A stretch of DNA of 21,369 nt from an uncultured Massilia sp. (lineage in GTDB: Bacteria; Pseudomonadota; Gammaproteobacteria; Burkholderiales; Burkholderiaceae), in contig CAMPHU010000066.1 in NCBI GenBank assembly GCA_946886065.1, forward strand, positions 1 through 21,369, given 5' to 3'. The notes under the pieces are model-generated. The model was given only the letters and a program-made list of their open reading frames with translations, had not been told where the DNA came from and did no database searches. The position numbers were made by a program, and so were the translations under genes. Shown piece by piece: positions 8,547-18,046 of this stretch (positions are counted from its first letter, which is position 1; each line of letters begins with the position of its first letter).

Positions 8547-8563
8547 TGTTCAACTTTTGAACA
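8547..8563. promoter_or_regulatory. Perfect palindrome, candidate activator binding site (UAS)
   Basis: TGTTCAA-CTT-TTGAACA is a perfect 7-bp inverted repeat. Its centre lies about 64 bp from the -24 element of the pqqU promoter and about 88 bp from that of the aldehyde dehydrogenase promoter, suitable distances for a sigma-54 enhancer serving both. A similar element, TGTCC-N7-GAACA, precedes xoxF. Confidence 0.65.
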
Positions 8564-8581
8564 GGTGTTGCAGCAGCGGCT

Positions 8582-8605
8582 GTTCCGTGTGCGACATGAC
8601 GGAAC
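8582..8605. repeat. Second inverted repeat in the divergent control region
   Basis: GTTCCGT (8582-8588) and ACGGAAC (8599-8605) form a perfect 7-bp inverted repeat with a 10-base spacer. It lies about 40 bp upstream of the aldehyde dehydrogenase -24 element and contains one TGTTC half-site like that of the main palindrome. It may be a weaker activator site or a site for another regulator. Confidence 0.45.
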
Positions 8606-8641
8606 GGTTTACAGAGGGAGAAGGGGGGCCGGGCTGTCGGC

Positions 8642-8656
8642 TGGCACGCCCCTTGC
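8642..8656 (+). promoter_or_regulatory. Sigma-54 promoter of the aldehyde dehydrogenase operon
   Basis: TGGCACGCCCCTTGC is a full match to the sigma-54 core consensus, with GG and GC ten bases apart. The predicted start site is near 8667, giving a leader of about 56 bases before ATG 8723. An AcoR-like sigma-54 activator is encoded in the same window. Confidence 0.82.
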
Positions 8657-8722
8657 GAAAGGATGGGATGCCATGGAGTCCGTGGCGGCCAACGGACAGA
8701 TCAACCAACCCTAGGGGATGAC

Positions 8723-10243
<1,521 letters not shown>

Positions 10244-10259
10244 GGCCGGGAAAACTGCG

Positions 10260-10682
10260 ATGAACAGCGCGCCCGCCCGCGTGGTCGCCACCGCCGCCGC
10301 GCTTGGCCTGGTCAAGCGGCTGCGCGAGCGGCACGGCCCGGTCATGTTCTTCCAGTCCGGCGGCTGCTGCGACGGCAGCGCGCCGATGTGCTACCCGGAC
10401 GGCGAGTTCGCCGTCAGCGACAGCGACGTCCGCCTGGGGGAGCTGGATGGCGCGCCGTTCTACATCGGCGCCGAGCAGTTCGCCTACTGGGCGCATACCC
10501 AGCTGATCATCGACGTCGTCGCCGGCAACGGCGGCATGTTCTCGCTCGACAACGGGACCGGGCAACGTTTCCTGACCCGCTCGCGCCTGTTCAGCGACGA
10601 GGAATTGCAGCTCCTGCCCCCGCCCGCGACAGGGGCGCCAACCGATTTTGCAACGCGTCCGCCCAGCGGCGGACCACTTTGA
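10260..10682 (+). CDS. DUF779 family protein, aldehyde dehydrogenase companion
   Basis: This 140-residue protein has the DUF779 signature FQSGGCCDGS at residues 31-40, with C36, C37 and a further C44. DUF779 proteins are often encoded beside AcoD-type aldehyde dehydrogenases, which suggests an accessory or metal-related role, but no activity is established to my knowledge. It has no signal peptide, so it acts in the cytoplasm. ATG 10260 follows the dehydrogenase stop by 16 bases; the ribosome binding site is weak, so coupling is likely. The C-terminal 20 or so residues are proline- and glycine-rich and look disordered. frmA starts 13 bases downstream. Confidence 0.85.
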   Translation: MNSAPARVVATAAALGLVKRLRERHGPVMFFQSGGCCDGSAPMCYPDGEFAVSDSDVRLGELDGAPFYIGAEQFAYWAHTQLIIDVVAGNGGMFSLDNGTGQRFLTRSRLFSDEELQLLPPPATGAPTDFATRPPSGGPL

Positions 10683-10695
10683 CAAGAAAGACGCC

Positions 10696-11802
<1,107 letters not shown>

Positions 11803-11845
11803 GCAAGCCGCAGTCCGATTCCAACCAACGAACAGGGAGACGAAC

Positions 11846-12427
11846 ATGAACGAGGCAGTCAAGATCCATCCGGCCGTCGACAACGGCATACCCCCCGCGG
11901 AACCCGGCTTTTCCGGCGGCATGCTGAGCTGCCGCTGCGCCACCAACCCGGTGACGGTCGAGATCGGGAGCCAGGTGGCGCACAACCACGTGTGCGGCTG
12001 CACCAAGTGCTGGAAGCCGAACGGCTCGCTGTTCTCGCAGATCGCCGTGGTCGGGCGCGACCACGTCAAGGTGACGGCCAACGAAGACAAGCTCCAGGTC
12101 GTGGACCAGGACGCCACGATCAAGCGTCACGCCTGCCGCGACTGCGGGGTGCATATGTATGGGCGGATCGACAACGCCGGCCACGCCTTCTATGGCCTGG
12201 ACTTCGTGCACACCGAGCTGTCGAAGGAACGCGGCTGGTCGCCGCCGGGATTCGCCGCCTTCGTTTCCTCGATCATCGAGTCGGGCGCGCGCCCGGAAAA
12301 CATGGGCGCGGTGCGCGCCCGCCTCAACGAGCTGGGCCTGCCGCCCTACGACGCGCTGTCGCCGGCGCTGATGGACGCCATCTCGACCCACGTGGCCAAG
12401 CAGCGCGGCGTGCTCAAGGACGCGTAA
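11846..12427 (+). CDS. gfa: Glutathione-dependent formaldehyde-activating enzyme (Gfa)
   Basis: This 193-residue protein is of the Gfa family, described as accelerating, or carrying glutathione for, condensation of formaldehyde with glutathione. The zinc-binding cysteines are all present: C29 and C31 (SCRC), C50, C52 and C55 (CGCTKC), and C97 and C100 (CRDC). The start has a ribosome binding site (AGGGAGA) about six bases before ATG. It follows frmA by 43 bases and supplies that enzyme's substrate. The step after FrmA, S-formylglutathione hydrolase, is not encoded in this window. The catalytic status of Gfa is debated; it may act mainly as a glutathione carrier. Confidence 0.92.
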   Translation: MNEAVKIHPAVDNGIPPAEPGFSGGMLSCRCATNPVTVEIGSQVAHNHVCGCTKCWKPNGSLFSQIAVVGRDHVKVTANEDKLQVVDQDATIKRHACRDCGVHMYGRIDNAGHAFYGLDFVHTELSKERGWSPPGFAAFVSSIIESGARPENMGAVRARLNELGLPPYDALSPALMDAISTHVAKQRGVLKDA

Positions 12428-12433
12428 GAAGGA

Positions 12434-12460
12434 CGGCTGCCGGCAAGTGTCTGGCAGCCG
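12434..12460 (+). repeat. Hairpin between gfa and the small secreted protein gene
   Basis: CGGCTGCC (12434-12441) and GGCAGCCG (12453-12460) form a perfect 8-bp stem with an 11-base loop. No T-tract follows, so it is more likely an mRNA-stabilising or processing element than a full terminator. It sits 28 bases before the next start codon. Confidence 0.45.
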
Positions 12461-12488
12461 CCTGCTTCTACACTCACCGGAGACAAGA

Positions 12489-12833
12489 ATGAAGCGATCC
12501 TTCCTGCTGCTGTCCTTAGCGCTGGCCGTCCCGCTGGGCGCGCGCGCCGACGACTTCCCGACCAGCGGCCGCGTCGAGTACGTGCTCGAATGCATGCAGA
12601 AGCACGACGGCAAGTACGAATACCTCTACAAGTGCTCCTGCGTCATCGATCACATCGCCAAGGAGATGACTTACGACGACTACGTGACGATGTCGACCGC
12701 CCTGCGCAACCAGACCATGGGTGGCGAGCGCGGCGCGCTGTTCCGCGATCCGCCTCCGGTCAAGGACATGGCCAACAAGTACAAGGCGCTCCAGACCAGC
12801 GCCAACAAGGCCTGCTATGTGACGCAGCGCTAA
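12489..12833 (+). CDS. Small secreted tetracysteine protein of unknown function in the xox locus
   Basis: This 114-residue protein has a signal peptide (about 1-20, ending GARA) and a mature domain of about 94 residues with four cysteines at 35, 49, 51 and 109, including a CxC pair. It probably folds in the periplasm with disulfides, or binds metal or another ligand. There is no CxxCH, so it is not a c-type cytochrome. The start has GGAG six bases upstream. It is last in the aldehyde dehydrogenase operon and immediately upstream of xoxF, suggesting a role linked to the quinoprotein, such as metal delivery, PQQ handling or assembly. That role is inferred from position only; I do not recognise the family with confidence. 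Confidence 0.75.
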   Translation: MKRSFLLLSLALAVPLGARADDFPTSGRVEYVLECMQKHDGKYEYLYKCSCVIDHIAKEMTYDDYVTMSTALRNQTMGGERGALFRDPPPVKDMANKYKALQTSANKACYVTQR

Positions 12834-12869
12834 AGGCTGTATCGCGGATGGCGCAGCGCGCCGCGCGAC

Positions 12870-12886
12870 TGTCCCGAATCTGAACA
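12870..12886. promoter_or_regulatory. Candidate activator site upstream of xoxF
   Basis: TGTCCCGAATCTGAACA has the same length and outer bases (TGTYC-N7-GAACA) as the perfect palindrome at 8547-8563. It lies about 60 bp upstream of the putative -24 element of xoxF. One arm base departs from symmetry, so the match is suggestive only. Confidence 0.4.
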
Positions 12887-12937
12887 TGCGCCGCGCGGCA
12901 GGCAAGCGGCAAGGCACGAACTGCAGGGCAAGGACAC

Positions 12938-12952
12938 TGGCACATTCTGTGC
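12938..12952 (+). promoter_or_regulatory. Candidate sigma-54 promoter of the xoxF operon
   Basis: TGGCACATTCTGTGC has a perfect -24 half and the invariant GG and GC ten bases apart; the -12 half reads GTGC instead of TTGC. The predicted start near 12964 would give a leader of about 74 bases. Confidence 0.55.
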
Positions 12953-13037
12953 TGTGGGAAGGGTGGGACATCCCCACATCGATGTTTGCATGGCTACACA
13001 GGTCGGACCGCTGATAAAAACCATAGGAGACTCAACC

Positions 13038-14846
13038 ATGTCATTCCCAATAAGATTCATCCGCTGGTGGCCGTGCCTGGCACTGGCTGCCGGCCCGGCG
13101 CTCGCCGCCGACTCGGATGTCGAGAAACTGACCAAGGACCCGAAGAACTGGGCGATGCAGTCCGGTAACATGGCGAACCACCGCTACAGCGAACTCAAGC
13201 AAATCACCAGCAAGAACGCCAAGAACCTGCAGGTGGCCTGGACCTTCTCCACCGGCGTGCTGCGCGGCCACGAAGGCGGCCCCCTGGTGATCGGCGACAC
13301 GCTCTACATCCACAGCCCCTTCCCGAACAAGGTGTTCGCGGTGTCGCTGGAAGACCAGTCGATCCGCTGGAAATACGAGCCCAAGCAGGACCCGACCGTC
13401 ATCCCGGTGATGTGCTGCGACACGGTCAACCGCGGCGTGGCCTACGCCAACGGCAAGATCTTCCTGCAGCAGGCCGACACCACGCTGGTGGCGCTCGACG
13501 CCAAGACCGGCGCCGAGCTGTGGAAGACCAAGGTGGGCGATCCGAAGCTCGGCGAAACCACCACCAACACCCCGCACATCTTCAAGGACAAGCTCCTGAC
13601 CGGCATCAGCGGCGGCGAGTTCGGCGTGCGCGGCCGTGTGACGGCGCACGACATAAATACCGGCAAGGTGCTGTGGCGCGCCTACAGCACCGGCCCGGAC
13701 AACGAATTGCTGGTCGACCCGGCCAAGACCATGACCTGGACCGACGGCAAGATGGCGCCGATTGGCCCCGATTCCTCGCTCAAGAGCTGGCAGGGCGACC
13801 AGTGGAAGCTGGGCGGCGGCACCACCTGGGGCTGGTACAGCTACGATCCGGAGACCAACCTGGTCTATTACGGCACCGGCAACCCGAGCACCTGGAACCC
13901 GCGCCAGCGCCCCGGCGACAACAAGTGGTCGATGACCATCTTCGCCCGCGACCTCGACAGCGGTCAGGCGAAATGGGTCTACCAGATGACCCCGCACGAC
14001 GAGTGGGACTATGACGGCGTCAACGAGATGATCCTGGCCGACATCAAGGTCAAGGGCCAGCCGCGCAAGGCGCTGGTGCACTTCGACCGCAACGGCTTCG
14101 CCTACACCATGGACCGCGTGACCGGCGAACTGCTGGTGGCGGAAAAATTCGATCCCAAGGTGAACTGGGCGACCCACGTCGACATGAAGAGCGGCCGTCC
14201 GCAGGTGGTGGCCAAGTACAGCACCGACAAGAACGGCCCCGATTTCAACACCAAGGGCATCTGCCCCTCGGCCCTGGGCACCAAGGACCAGCAGCCGGCC
14301 ACCTATTCGCGCAGGACCGGCCTGTTCTATGTGCCGACCAACCACGTGTGCATGGACTACGAGCCCTTCCAGATCGAGTACACGGCCGGCCAGCCTTATG
14401 TGGGCTCGACCCTGTCGATGTATGCCGCGCCGGAAAGCCACGGCGGCCTGGGCAACTTCATCGCCTGGGATGCCGGCACCGGCAAGATCGTCTGGTCCAA
14501 GCCGGAGAAATTCTCGGTGTGGAGCGGGGCGCTGTCCACAGCCGGCGACGTGATCTTCTACGGCACCCTGGAAGGCCACATCAAGGCGGTCGACCACAAC
14601 GGCAAGGAGCTGTGGAAGTTCAAGACCCCGTCCGGGATCATCGGCAACGTCCACACCTGGGAGTACAAGGGCAAGCAATACATCGGCGTGCTGTCGGGGA
14701 TCGGCGGCTGGGCGGGCATCGGCCTGGCGGCCGGCCTGAGCAAGGGCACCGAAGGCCTGGGCGCGGTGGGCGGCTACAAGGACCTGGCCAAGTACACCGA
14801 ACTGGGTGGCGTGCTGACGGTGTTCGCACTGCCTGACAACAAGTGA
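13038..14846 (+). CDS. xoxF: Lanthanide-type PQQ-dependent methanol dehydrogenase, XoxF (XoxF5-like)
   Basis: This 602-residue periplasmic quinoprotein oxidises methanol and probably other short alcohols, using PQQ and a lanthanide. A signal peptide covers about 1-23. Visible active-site features are the vicinal cysteines C126-C127 over the PQQ, E194 (GGEFGVRG), W264/W266 (TTWGWYS), N282 ([10 protein letters not shown]), the catalytic D324 and the extra D326 in DEWDYDG, and R351. The second aspartate marks lanthanide XoxF enzymes; calcium MxaF has alanine there. The sequence matches my recollection of XoxF5 proteins throughout, including the C-terminal [18 protein letters not shown] lies seven bases before the ATG. 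Cytochrome xoxG and xoxJ follow. No mxaF or mxaI lies in the window, so this appears to act without the calcium enzyme, at least locally. Confidence 0.95.
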   Translation: MSFPIRFIRWWPCLALAAGPALAADSDVEKLTKDPKNWAMQSGNMANHRYSELKQITSKNAKNLQVAWTFSTGVLRGHEGGPLVIGDTLYIHSPFPNKVFAVSLEDQSIRWKYEPKQDPTVIPVMCCDTVNRGVAYANGKIFLQQADTTLVALDAKTGAELWKTKVGDPKLGETTTNTPHIFKDKLLTGISGGEFGVRGRVTAHDINTGKVLWRAYSTGPDNELLVDPAKTMTWTDGKMAPIGPDSSLKSWQGDQWKLGGGTTWGWYSYDPETNLVYYGTGNPSTWNPRQRPGDNKWSMTIFARDLDSGQAKWVYQMTPHDEWDYDGVNEMILADIKVKGQPRKALVHFDRNGFAYTMDRVTGELLVAEKFDPKVNWATHVDMKSGRPQVVAKYSTDKNGPDFNTKGICPSALGTKDQQPATYSRRTGLFYVPTNHVCMDYEPFQIEYTAGQPYVGSTLSMYAAPESHGGLGNFIAWDAGTGKIVWSKPEKFSVWSGALSTAGDVIFYGTLEGHIKAVDHNGKELWKFKTPSGIIGNVHTWEYKGKQYIGVLSGIGGWAGIGLAAGLSKGTEGLGAVGGYKDLAKYTELGGVLTVFALPDNK

Positions 14847-14855
14847 GCGTTCCTC

Positions 14856-14887
14856 CGCGCCGCGCCGGTGTGATGTGGCGCGGCGCG
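14856..14887 (+). repeat. Strong hairpin between xoxF and xoxG
   Basis: CGCGCCGCGCC (14856-14866) and GGCGCGGCGCG (14877-14887) form a perfect 11-bp GC stem with a 10-base loop, nine bases after the xoxF stop. No T-tract follows. It may protect the 3' end of an abundant xoxF transcript or cause partial termination so that xoxG and xoxJ are made in smaller amounts. Confidence 0.7.
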
Positions 14888-14961
14888 ATTCGACAGAAAT
14901 CGGGCGCGGCCGGCGGCCCCTGGAGTCCGGCGGCGGCGCCCCCAGCTTTACCAGGAAACCT

Positions 14962-15381
14962 ATGAACAAACTGATGAACCGGGCCTGGAGCGCAGCCATG
15001 TGCTGCGTCCTGGCAGCGCTGCCCGCGATGGCGGCCGGCCCCGCCCAGGCGGGAGGCAACCTGCCTTATACGGTGGCGGAGGGTAACAAGGTGGATGCCC
15101 AGACCTTGAGCGGCTGGAAGACCTGGCGCGCGATGGCCTGCGAACGCTGCCACGGCGCGGCCCAGGAAGGCATGGTCGGGCCCTCGCTGGTGGACAGCCT
15201 GAAGGTGCTCAGCAAGGACCAGTTCAAGATGGTCGTGTTGAAGGGGCGGATCGAGAAGGGCATGCCGAATTTCGACGGCAGCAAGATGGTGACCGAGAAC
15301 ATCGACAACCTCTACGGCTACCTGAAAGGACGGTCGGACGGCGCGATCGAGCCGGGACGCCTGCAGGAGATCGGTAAATGA
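14962..15381 (+). CDS. xoxG: Cytochrome c XoxG, electron acceptor of XoxF
   Basis: The 139-residue protein is a single-haem c-type cytochrome with a signal peptide (about 1-30), a CERCH haem motif at 60-64 and a likely axial methionine M101 in KGMPNFDG. It takes electrons from reduced PQQ in XoxF and passes them towards the respiratory chain. Position directly after xoxF and before xoxJ supports XoxG over other small cytochromes. I chose ATG 14962 with AGGA at 14953-14956; ATG 14974 is possible and leaves the signal peptide usable. A longer upstream reading frame runs through the hairpin region and is unlikely. The stop overlaps the xoxJ start (ATGA). Confidence 0.9.
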   Translation: MNKLMNRAWSAAMCCVLAALPAMAAGPAQAGGNLPYTVAEGNKVDAQTLSGWKTWRAMACERCHGAAQEGMVGPSLVDSLKVLSKDQFKMVVLKGRIEKGMPNFDGSKMVTENIDNLYGYLKGRSDGAIEPGRLQEIGK

Positions 15382-16241
15382 GGTGGCGCTCCCCGCTGGC
15401 CGGCCTGGCTTGCGTCCTCGCCTGCGCGGGCGCGCCGGCGACCGCCCAGTCCGAACCGGGACAGGACAAGGTACTGCGGGTCTGCCAGGATCCCAACAAC
15501 CTGCCCTTGTCGAACCGGGCAGGGGAAGGCTTTGAAAACAAGATCGCCGCGCTGCTCGCGCAGCAGCTGGGCTGGAAGCTCGAGCACACTTGGTATCCGC
15601 AGCGGATGGGCTTCATCCGCAATACCCTGCGCGCCAAGGAGGCGCATACGGACCGCTTCAAGTGCGACCTGGTCACCGGCGTCGCCAAGGGTTTCGACAT
15701 GGGCGCCACCACGCATTCCTACTACCGTTCCAGCTACGCCATGGCTTACGTCAAAGGGCACGGCCTGGACGGGGTGCGCACGCTGGAGGACCTGATGGCG
15801 CTGGACGCCGGCCAGCGCAGGAAGCTGCGCATCGGCGCGTTCGCCGGCTCGCCGCTCACCGAATGGCTGCTGCAGAACGGCCTGATGGAGCAGGTGACCT
15901 GGTACCAGAGCCAGACCGGCGATGCCGGCCAATACCCCGGCGAGGTGATCGAGAAAGACCTGGCCGGCGGCAAGATCGACCTGGCCTTCGCCTGGGGACC
16001 GATCGCCGGCTACTTCGCCAGGAATGCGCGCGCGGAGCCGATCGTCGCGCTGCCGCTCGCGTCGCGTCCGGGCATGCGCTTCGATTTCGAGATCGCGATG
16101 GCAGTGCGGCATGGCGACAAGGAGTTCCGTGCGCTGATCGACAAGCTGCTCGACGCCAACCAGGGGCAGATCCAGGCGATCCTCGAACAATACGGCGTCC
16201 CGCTGCTGGAGCTGCCGCAACCTCAGCCTTCCAAACCTTGA
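15378..16241 (+). CDS. xoxJ: Periplasmic solute-binding-like protein XoxJ
   Basis: This 287-residue protein has a signal peptide (about 1-23) and the fold signature of family 3 solute-binding proteins, beginning LRVCQDPNNLPLSN (33-46) and continuing with GFENKIAALLAQQLG (51-65). In methanol dehydrogenase clusters such proteins are called MxaJ or XoxJ and are thought to help activate or assemble the dehydrogenase rather than serve a transporter; no ABC transporter genes are present here. Two cysteines at 36 and 96 may pair. The start overlaps the xoxG stop (ATGA), implying translational coupling. The direct role of XoxJ is still mostly structural inference in the field. Confidence 0.9.
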   Translation: MRWRSPLAGLACVLACAGAPATAQSEPGQDKVLRVCQDPNNLPLSNRAGEGFENKIAALLAQQLGWKLEHTWYPQRMGFIRNTLRAKEAHTDRFKCDLVTGVAKGFDMGATTHSYYRSSYAMAYVKGHGLDGVRTLEDLMALDAGQRRKLRIGAFAGSPLTEWLLQNGLMEQVTWYQSQTGDAGQYPGEVIEKDLAGGKIDLAFAWGPIAGYFARNARAEPIVALPLASRPGMRFDFEIAMAVRHGDKEFRALIDKLLDANQGQIQAILEQYGVPLLELPQPQPSKP

Positions 16242-16248
16242 GGACGCC

Positions 16249-16992
16249 ATGATCCGCTTCACGGAAACTGTCCGGAGCATCGCGGCGCGGCGGCGTGCGC
16301 TCCTTGCCTGCACGGCCCTGCTGGCGCTGGCGGCCGGCGCGGGTACGGCCGGCGCCCAGCCGGTATCGCCCGCCGAGGTGCTGCTGTTCGAGACCGACCA
16401 CCTGGCGCGCACCAGGGCCCCGGCGACCCTGACCTACGACTTCCGCAAGGTCAGCAACGTCGAGGCAGGATTCACCGATACGGTCGAACTCGGCCTGACG
16501 AAGGAGGGCGGACGCCTGCACGCCCGCCTGCGCTTTCTGTCCGGCGAGCGGCAGCGCGAGGTGCCGGACATCGACGATGTGCACGGCAACCCGGTGCTGC
16601 TCGGCTTCCTGGAGCGCGACATCGCCGAGATGAAACGCCTGACGGGCGGCTCGACCACCTACTTTCGCAAGCGCATCCGGTTGGCGCTGGCCCAGGGGCC
16701 CCAGATCACGCGGCAGCCGATCACCTTCCAGGGAAAAACCCATGAGGCCAAGGTGGTGCGGATCCAGCCCTACCTGGACGATCCGATGCATGCGCGCTTC
16801 GAACAGTACGTGCGCAAGACCTATACCTTCGTCCTGAGCGACGAGGTGCCGGGCGGGGTGTACCGGGTAACGACTTCCCTGGCGAACGATGGCGGACGGG
16901 TGATCCGCACAGCGGCCGGCGCCGGCCAGGGAGGCGAAGCGCCGGCCATCGACGAAACGCTCACCCTGGTCAAGGCGGTCGACCGGCGCTGA
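16249..16992 (+). CDS. Conserved-looking exported protein of unknown function in the xox operon
   Basis: The 247-residue protein has a signal peptide (about 1-36, ending AGA) and a mature domain I cannot assign to a named family. Residues 45-115 alternate hydrophobic and polar positions as in beta-strands; 115-145 is probably helical with the charged stretch LERDIAEMKRL and the motif TYFRKRIR (137-144). The mature part has no cysteines. GAGGA at 16240-16244 overlaps the xoxJ stop and supports the start, so it is co-translated with xoxJ. It is likely periplasmic and may assist the dehydrogenase, its cytochrome or its cofactor. No other function can be supported from the sequence. Confidence 0.75.
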   Translation: MIRFTETVRSIAARRRALLACTALLALAAGAGTAGAQPVSPAEVLLFETDHLARTRAPATLTYDFRKVSNVEAGFTDTVELGLTKEGGRLHARLRFLSGERQREVPDIDDVHGNPVLLGFLERDIAEMKRLTGGSTTYFRKRIRLALAQGPQITRQPITFQGKTHEAKVVRIQPYLDDPMHARFEQYVRKTYTFVLSDEVPGGVYRVTTSLANDGGRVIRTAAGAGQGGEAPAIDETLTLVKAVDRR

Positions 16993-17037
16993 GTTGGCGA
17001 GGCCGGACGCCTGACATGCAATCAGCCGGAGGACGCA

Positions 17038-18042
17038 ATGGCGCGGTTGAAAGTATTTGCATTCGATTACGCCATGGCCGGCGGACCAAGGGCGCGCGCC
17101 GTGCCGAACGCGCTCACGCAGCAGGGCGCCATGCTGCTGCATGCCTTGCTGGCCGACCTGGCGGCCTTGCCGGACGTCGAGCTGCACACCATGCCTGCGG
17201 CCGCCGACGCGCCGGGGCCAGCCGGCGCGGCGTTCTCCGGCCAGGCCTTCGACCAGTGTTTCGACGCATGCGTGCAGGCGGCGGACGCCGTCTGGCCCCT
17301 GGTCCTCGACACCGGCCTGCTGGAAGACCTGTCGCGCGACATCCTGCGCGGAAAGCGGATCCTGCTGGGCAGCGCGCCGGGCGCCGTGCGCCTCACGGCC
17401 AGCAAGCTCACGATGGCGCGCGCGCTGGCCGACGGCGGCGTGCCGGCAGTGCCCACCTTTAGCCCGCATGCCTCCTTGCCGGACGGGGAAGGCGCCTGGG
17501 TCGTCAAGCCGGACGACGGCGCTGGCTGCCTCGACACCCGCCTGTTCAGCGACCGTGCGGCGGCGCTGGCCCATGTCCGCGCCAGCGCCGCGCAAGACTA
17601 TGTGCTGCAACCCTTCGTGGCGGGCGAGCTGGGCAGCCTGTCCCTGGTCTGCTGCGACGGCAAGGCCCGGGTATTGGCCTGCAACCGCGAGCGCGTGGCG
17701 GTACGCGACAACCGCTTTCATTTCCTGGGCAGTATGGTGAACGGGCTCGACGACGCGGACGGCACGCTGGCGGACCTGGCGCGGCAGGTGGCGGCGGCGC
17801 TGCCCACGCTGTGGGGCTATGTGGGGGTGGACTTCATCCGCAGCGCCGCCGGGGTGCTCGTGCTCGACGTGAATCCCCGGCTGACGGCCGCCTACGCCGG
17901 GCTGAATGCGTCGATCGGCTGCAATCCGGCGGGGCTGGTCATCGATCTCCTGCAAGGGACGGCCGCGCTGTCGGCGCCGCTGGCCCGCCGCGCGGTGTGC
18001 GTCGACGTGGCCAGCTTCGGCCAGCCCTGGCCGCTCAGCTGA
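17038..18042 (+). CDS. ATP-grasp ligase, MfnD-like (tyramine-glutamate ligase family)
   Basis: This 334-residue cytoplasmic protein has an ATP-grasp fold: VVKPDDGAGC (155-164) for nucleotide binding, QPFVAGELGSLS (191-202), GYVGVDFI (260-267) and the metal-binding DVNPRLTAAYAGL (277-289). Such enzymes join a carboxylate to an amine through an acyl phosphate. It resembles the MfnD group, which attaches glutamate to tyramine in methanofuran and methylofuran synthesis, though identity is low-confidence. GGAGGA ends four bases before ATG, giving a strong ribosome site. It is last in the xox operon, 45 bases after the unknown exported gene. No other methylofuran or tetrahydromethanopterin gene is in the window and formaldehyde handling here is glutathione-based, so its product may be something else. 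Confidence 0.8.
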   Translation: MARLKVFAFDYAMAGGPRARAVPNALTQQGAMLLHALLADLAALPDVELHTMPAAADAPGPAGAAFSGQAFDQCFDACVQAADAVWPLVLDTGLLEDLSRDILRGKRILLGSAPGAVRLTASKLTMARALADGGVPAVPTFSPHASLPDGEGAWVVKPDDGAGCLDTRLFSDRAAALAHVRASAAQDYVLQPFVAGELGSLSLVCCDGKARVLACNRERVAVRDNRFHFLGSMVNGLDDADGTLADLARQVAAALPTLWGYVGVDFIRSAAGVLVLDVNPRLTAAYAGLNASIGCNPAGLVIDLLQGTAALSAPLARRAVCVDVASFGQPWPLS

Positions 18043-18046
18043 CCGG

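Larger units (their letters stand above)
8420..8722. promoter_or_regulatory. Divergent control region between pqqU and the aldehyde dehydrogenase operon
   Basis: This 303-bp gene-free stretch separates two divergent units. It holds a sigma-54-type promoter on each strand (8478-8492 minus; 8642-8656 plus), a perfect 17-bp palindrome between them (8547-8563) and a second inverted repeat (8582-8605). The layout is typical of an enhancer-dependent bidirectional control region. I see no coding sequence here and no convincing Fur box. Confidence 0.75.
12834..13037. promoter_or_regulatory. xoxF upstream region
   Basis: The 204-base gap before xoxF contains an 8-bp GC-rich inverted repeat (GCCGCGCG 12860-12867 and CGCGCGGC 12892-12899). 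In its loop is a TGTCC-N7-GAACA element (12870-12886), followed by a sigma-54-type promoter at 12938-12952. The GC-rich repeat could be a hairpin at the end of the upstream operon, but no T-tract follows it. The xoxF ribosome binding site, AGGAGA, is at 13025-13030. Confidence 0.55.

Noticed and set aside
12452..12465. TGGCAG...TGC upstream of the small secreted protein gene as a sigma-54 promoter
   Set aside because: GG-N9-GC spacing is one base short, and the TGGCAG belongs to the hairpin arm at 12453-12460.
13038..14846. Calling the quinoprotein MxaF or an ExaA/PedE-type ethanol dehydrogenase
   Set aside because: D326 after the catalytic D324, the XoxF-like sequence throughout and the following xoxG and xoxJ favour XoxF; no mxaI or other mxa genes are present.
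17038..18042. Declaring the ATP-grasp gene a proven methylofuran biosynthesis gene
   Set aside because: No other gene of that pathway or of tetrahydromethanopterin-linked formaldehyde oxidation is in the window, and the resemblance to MfnD is from memory of motifs only.
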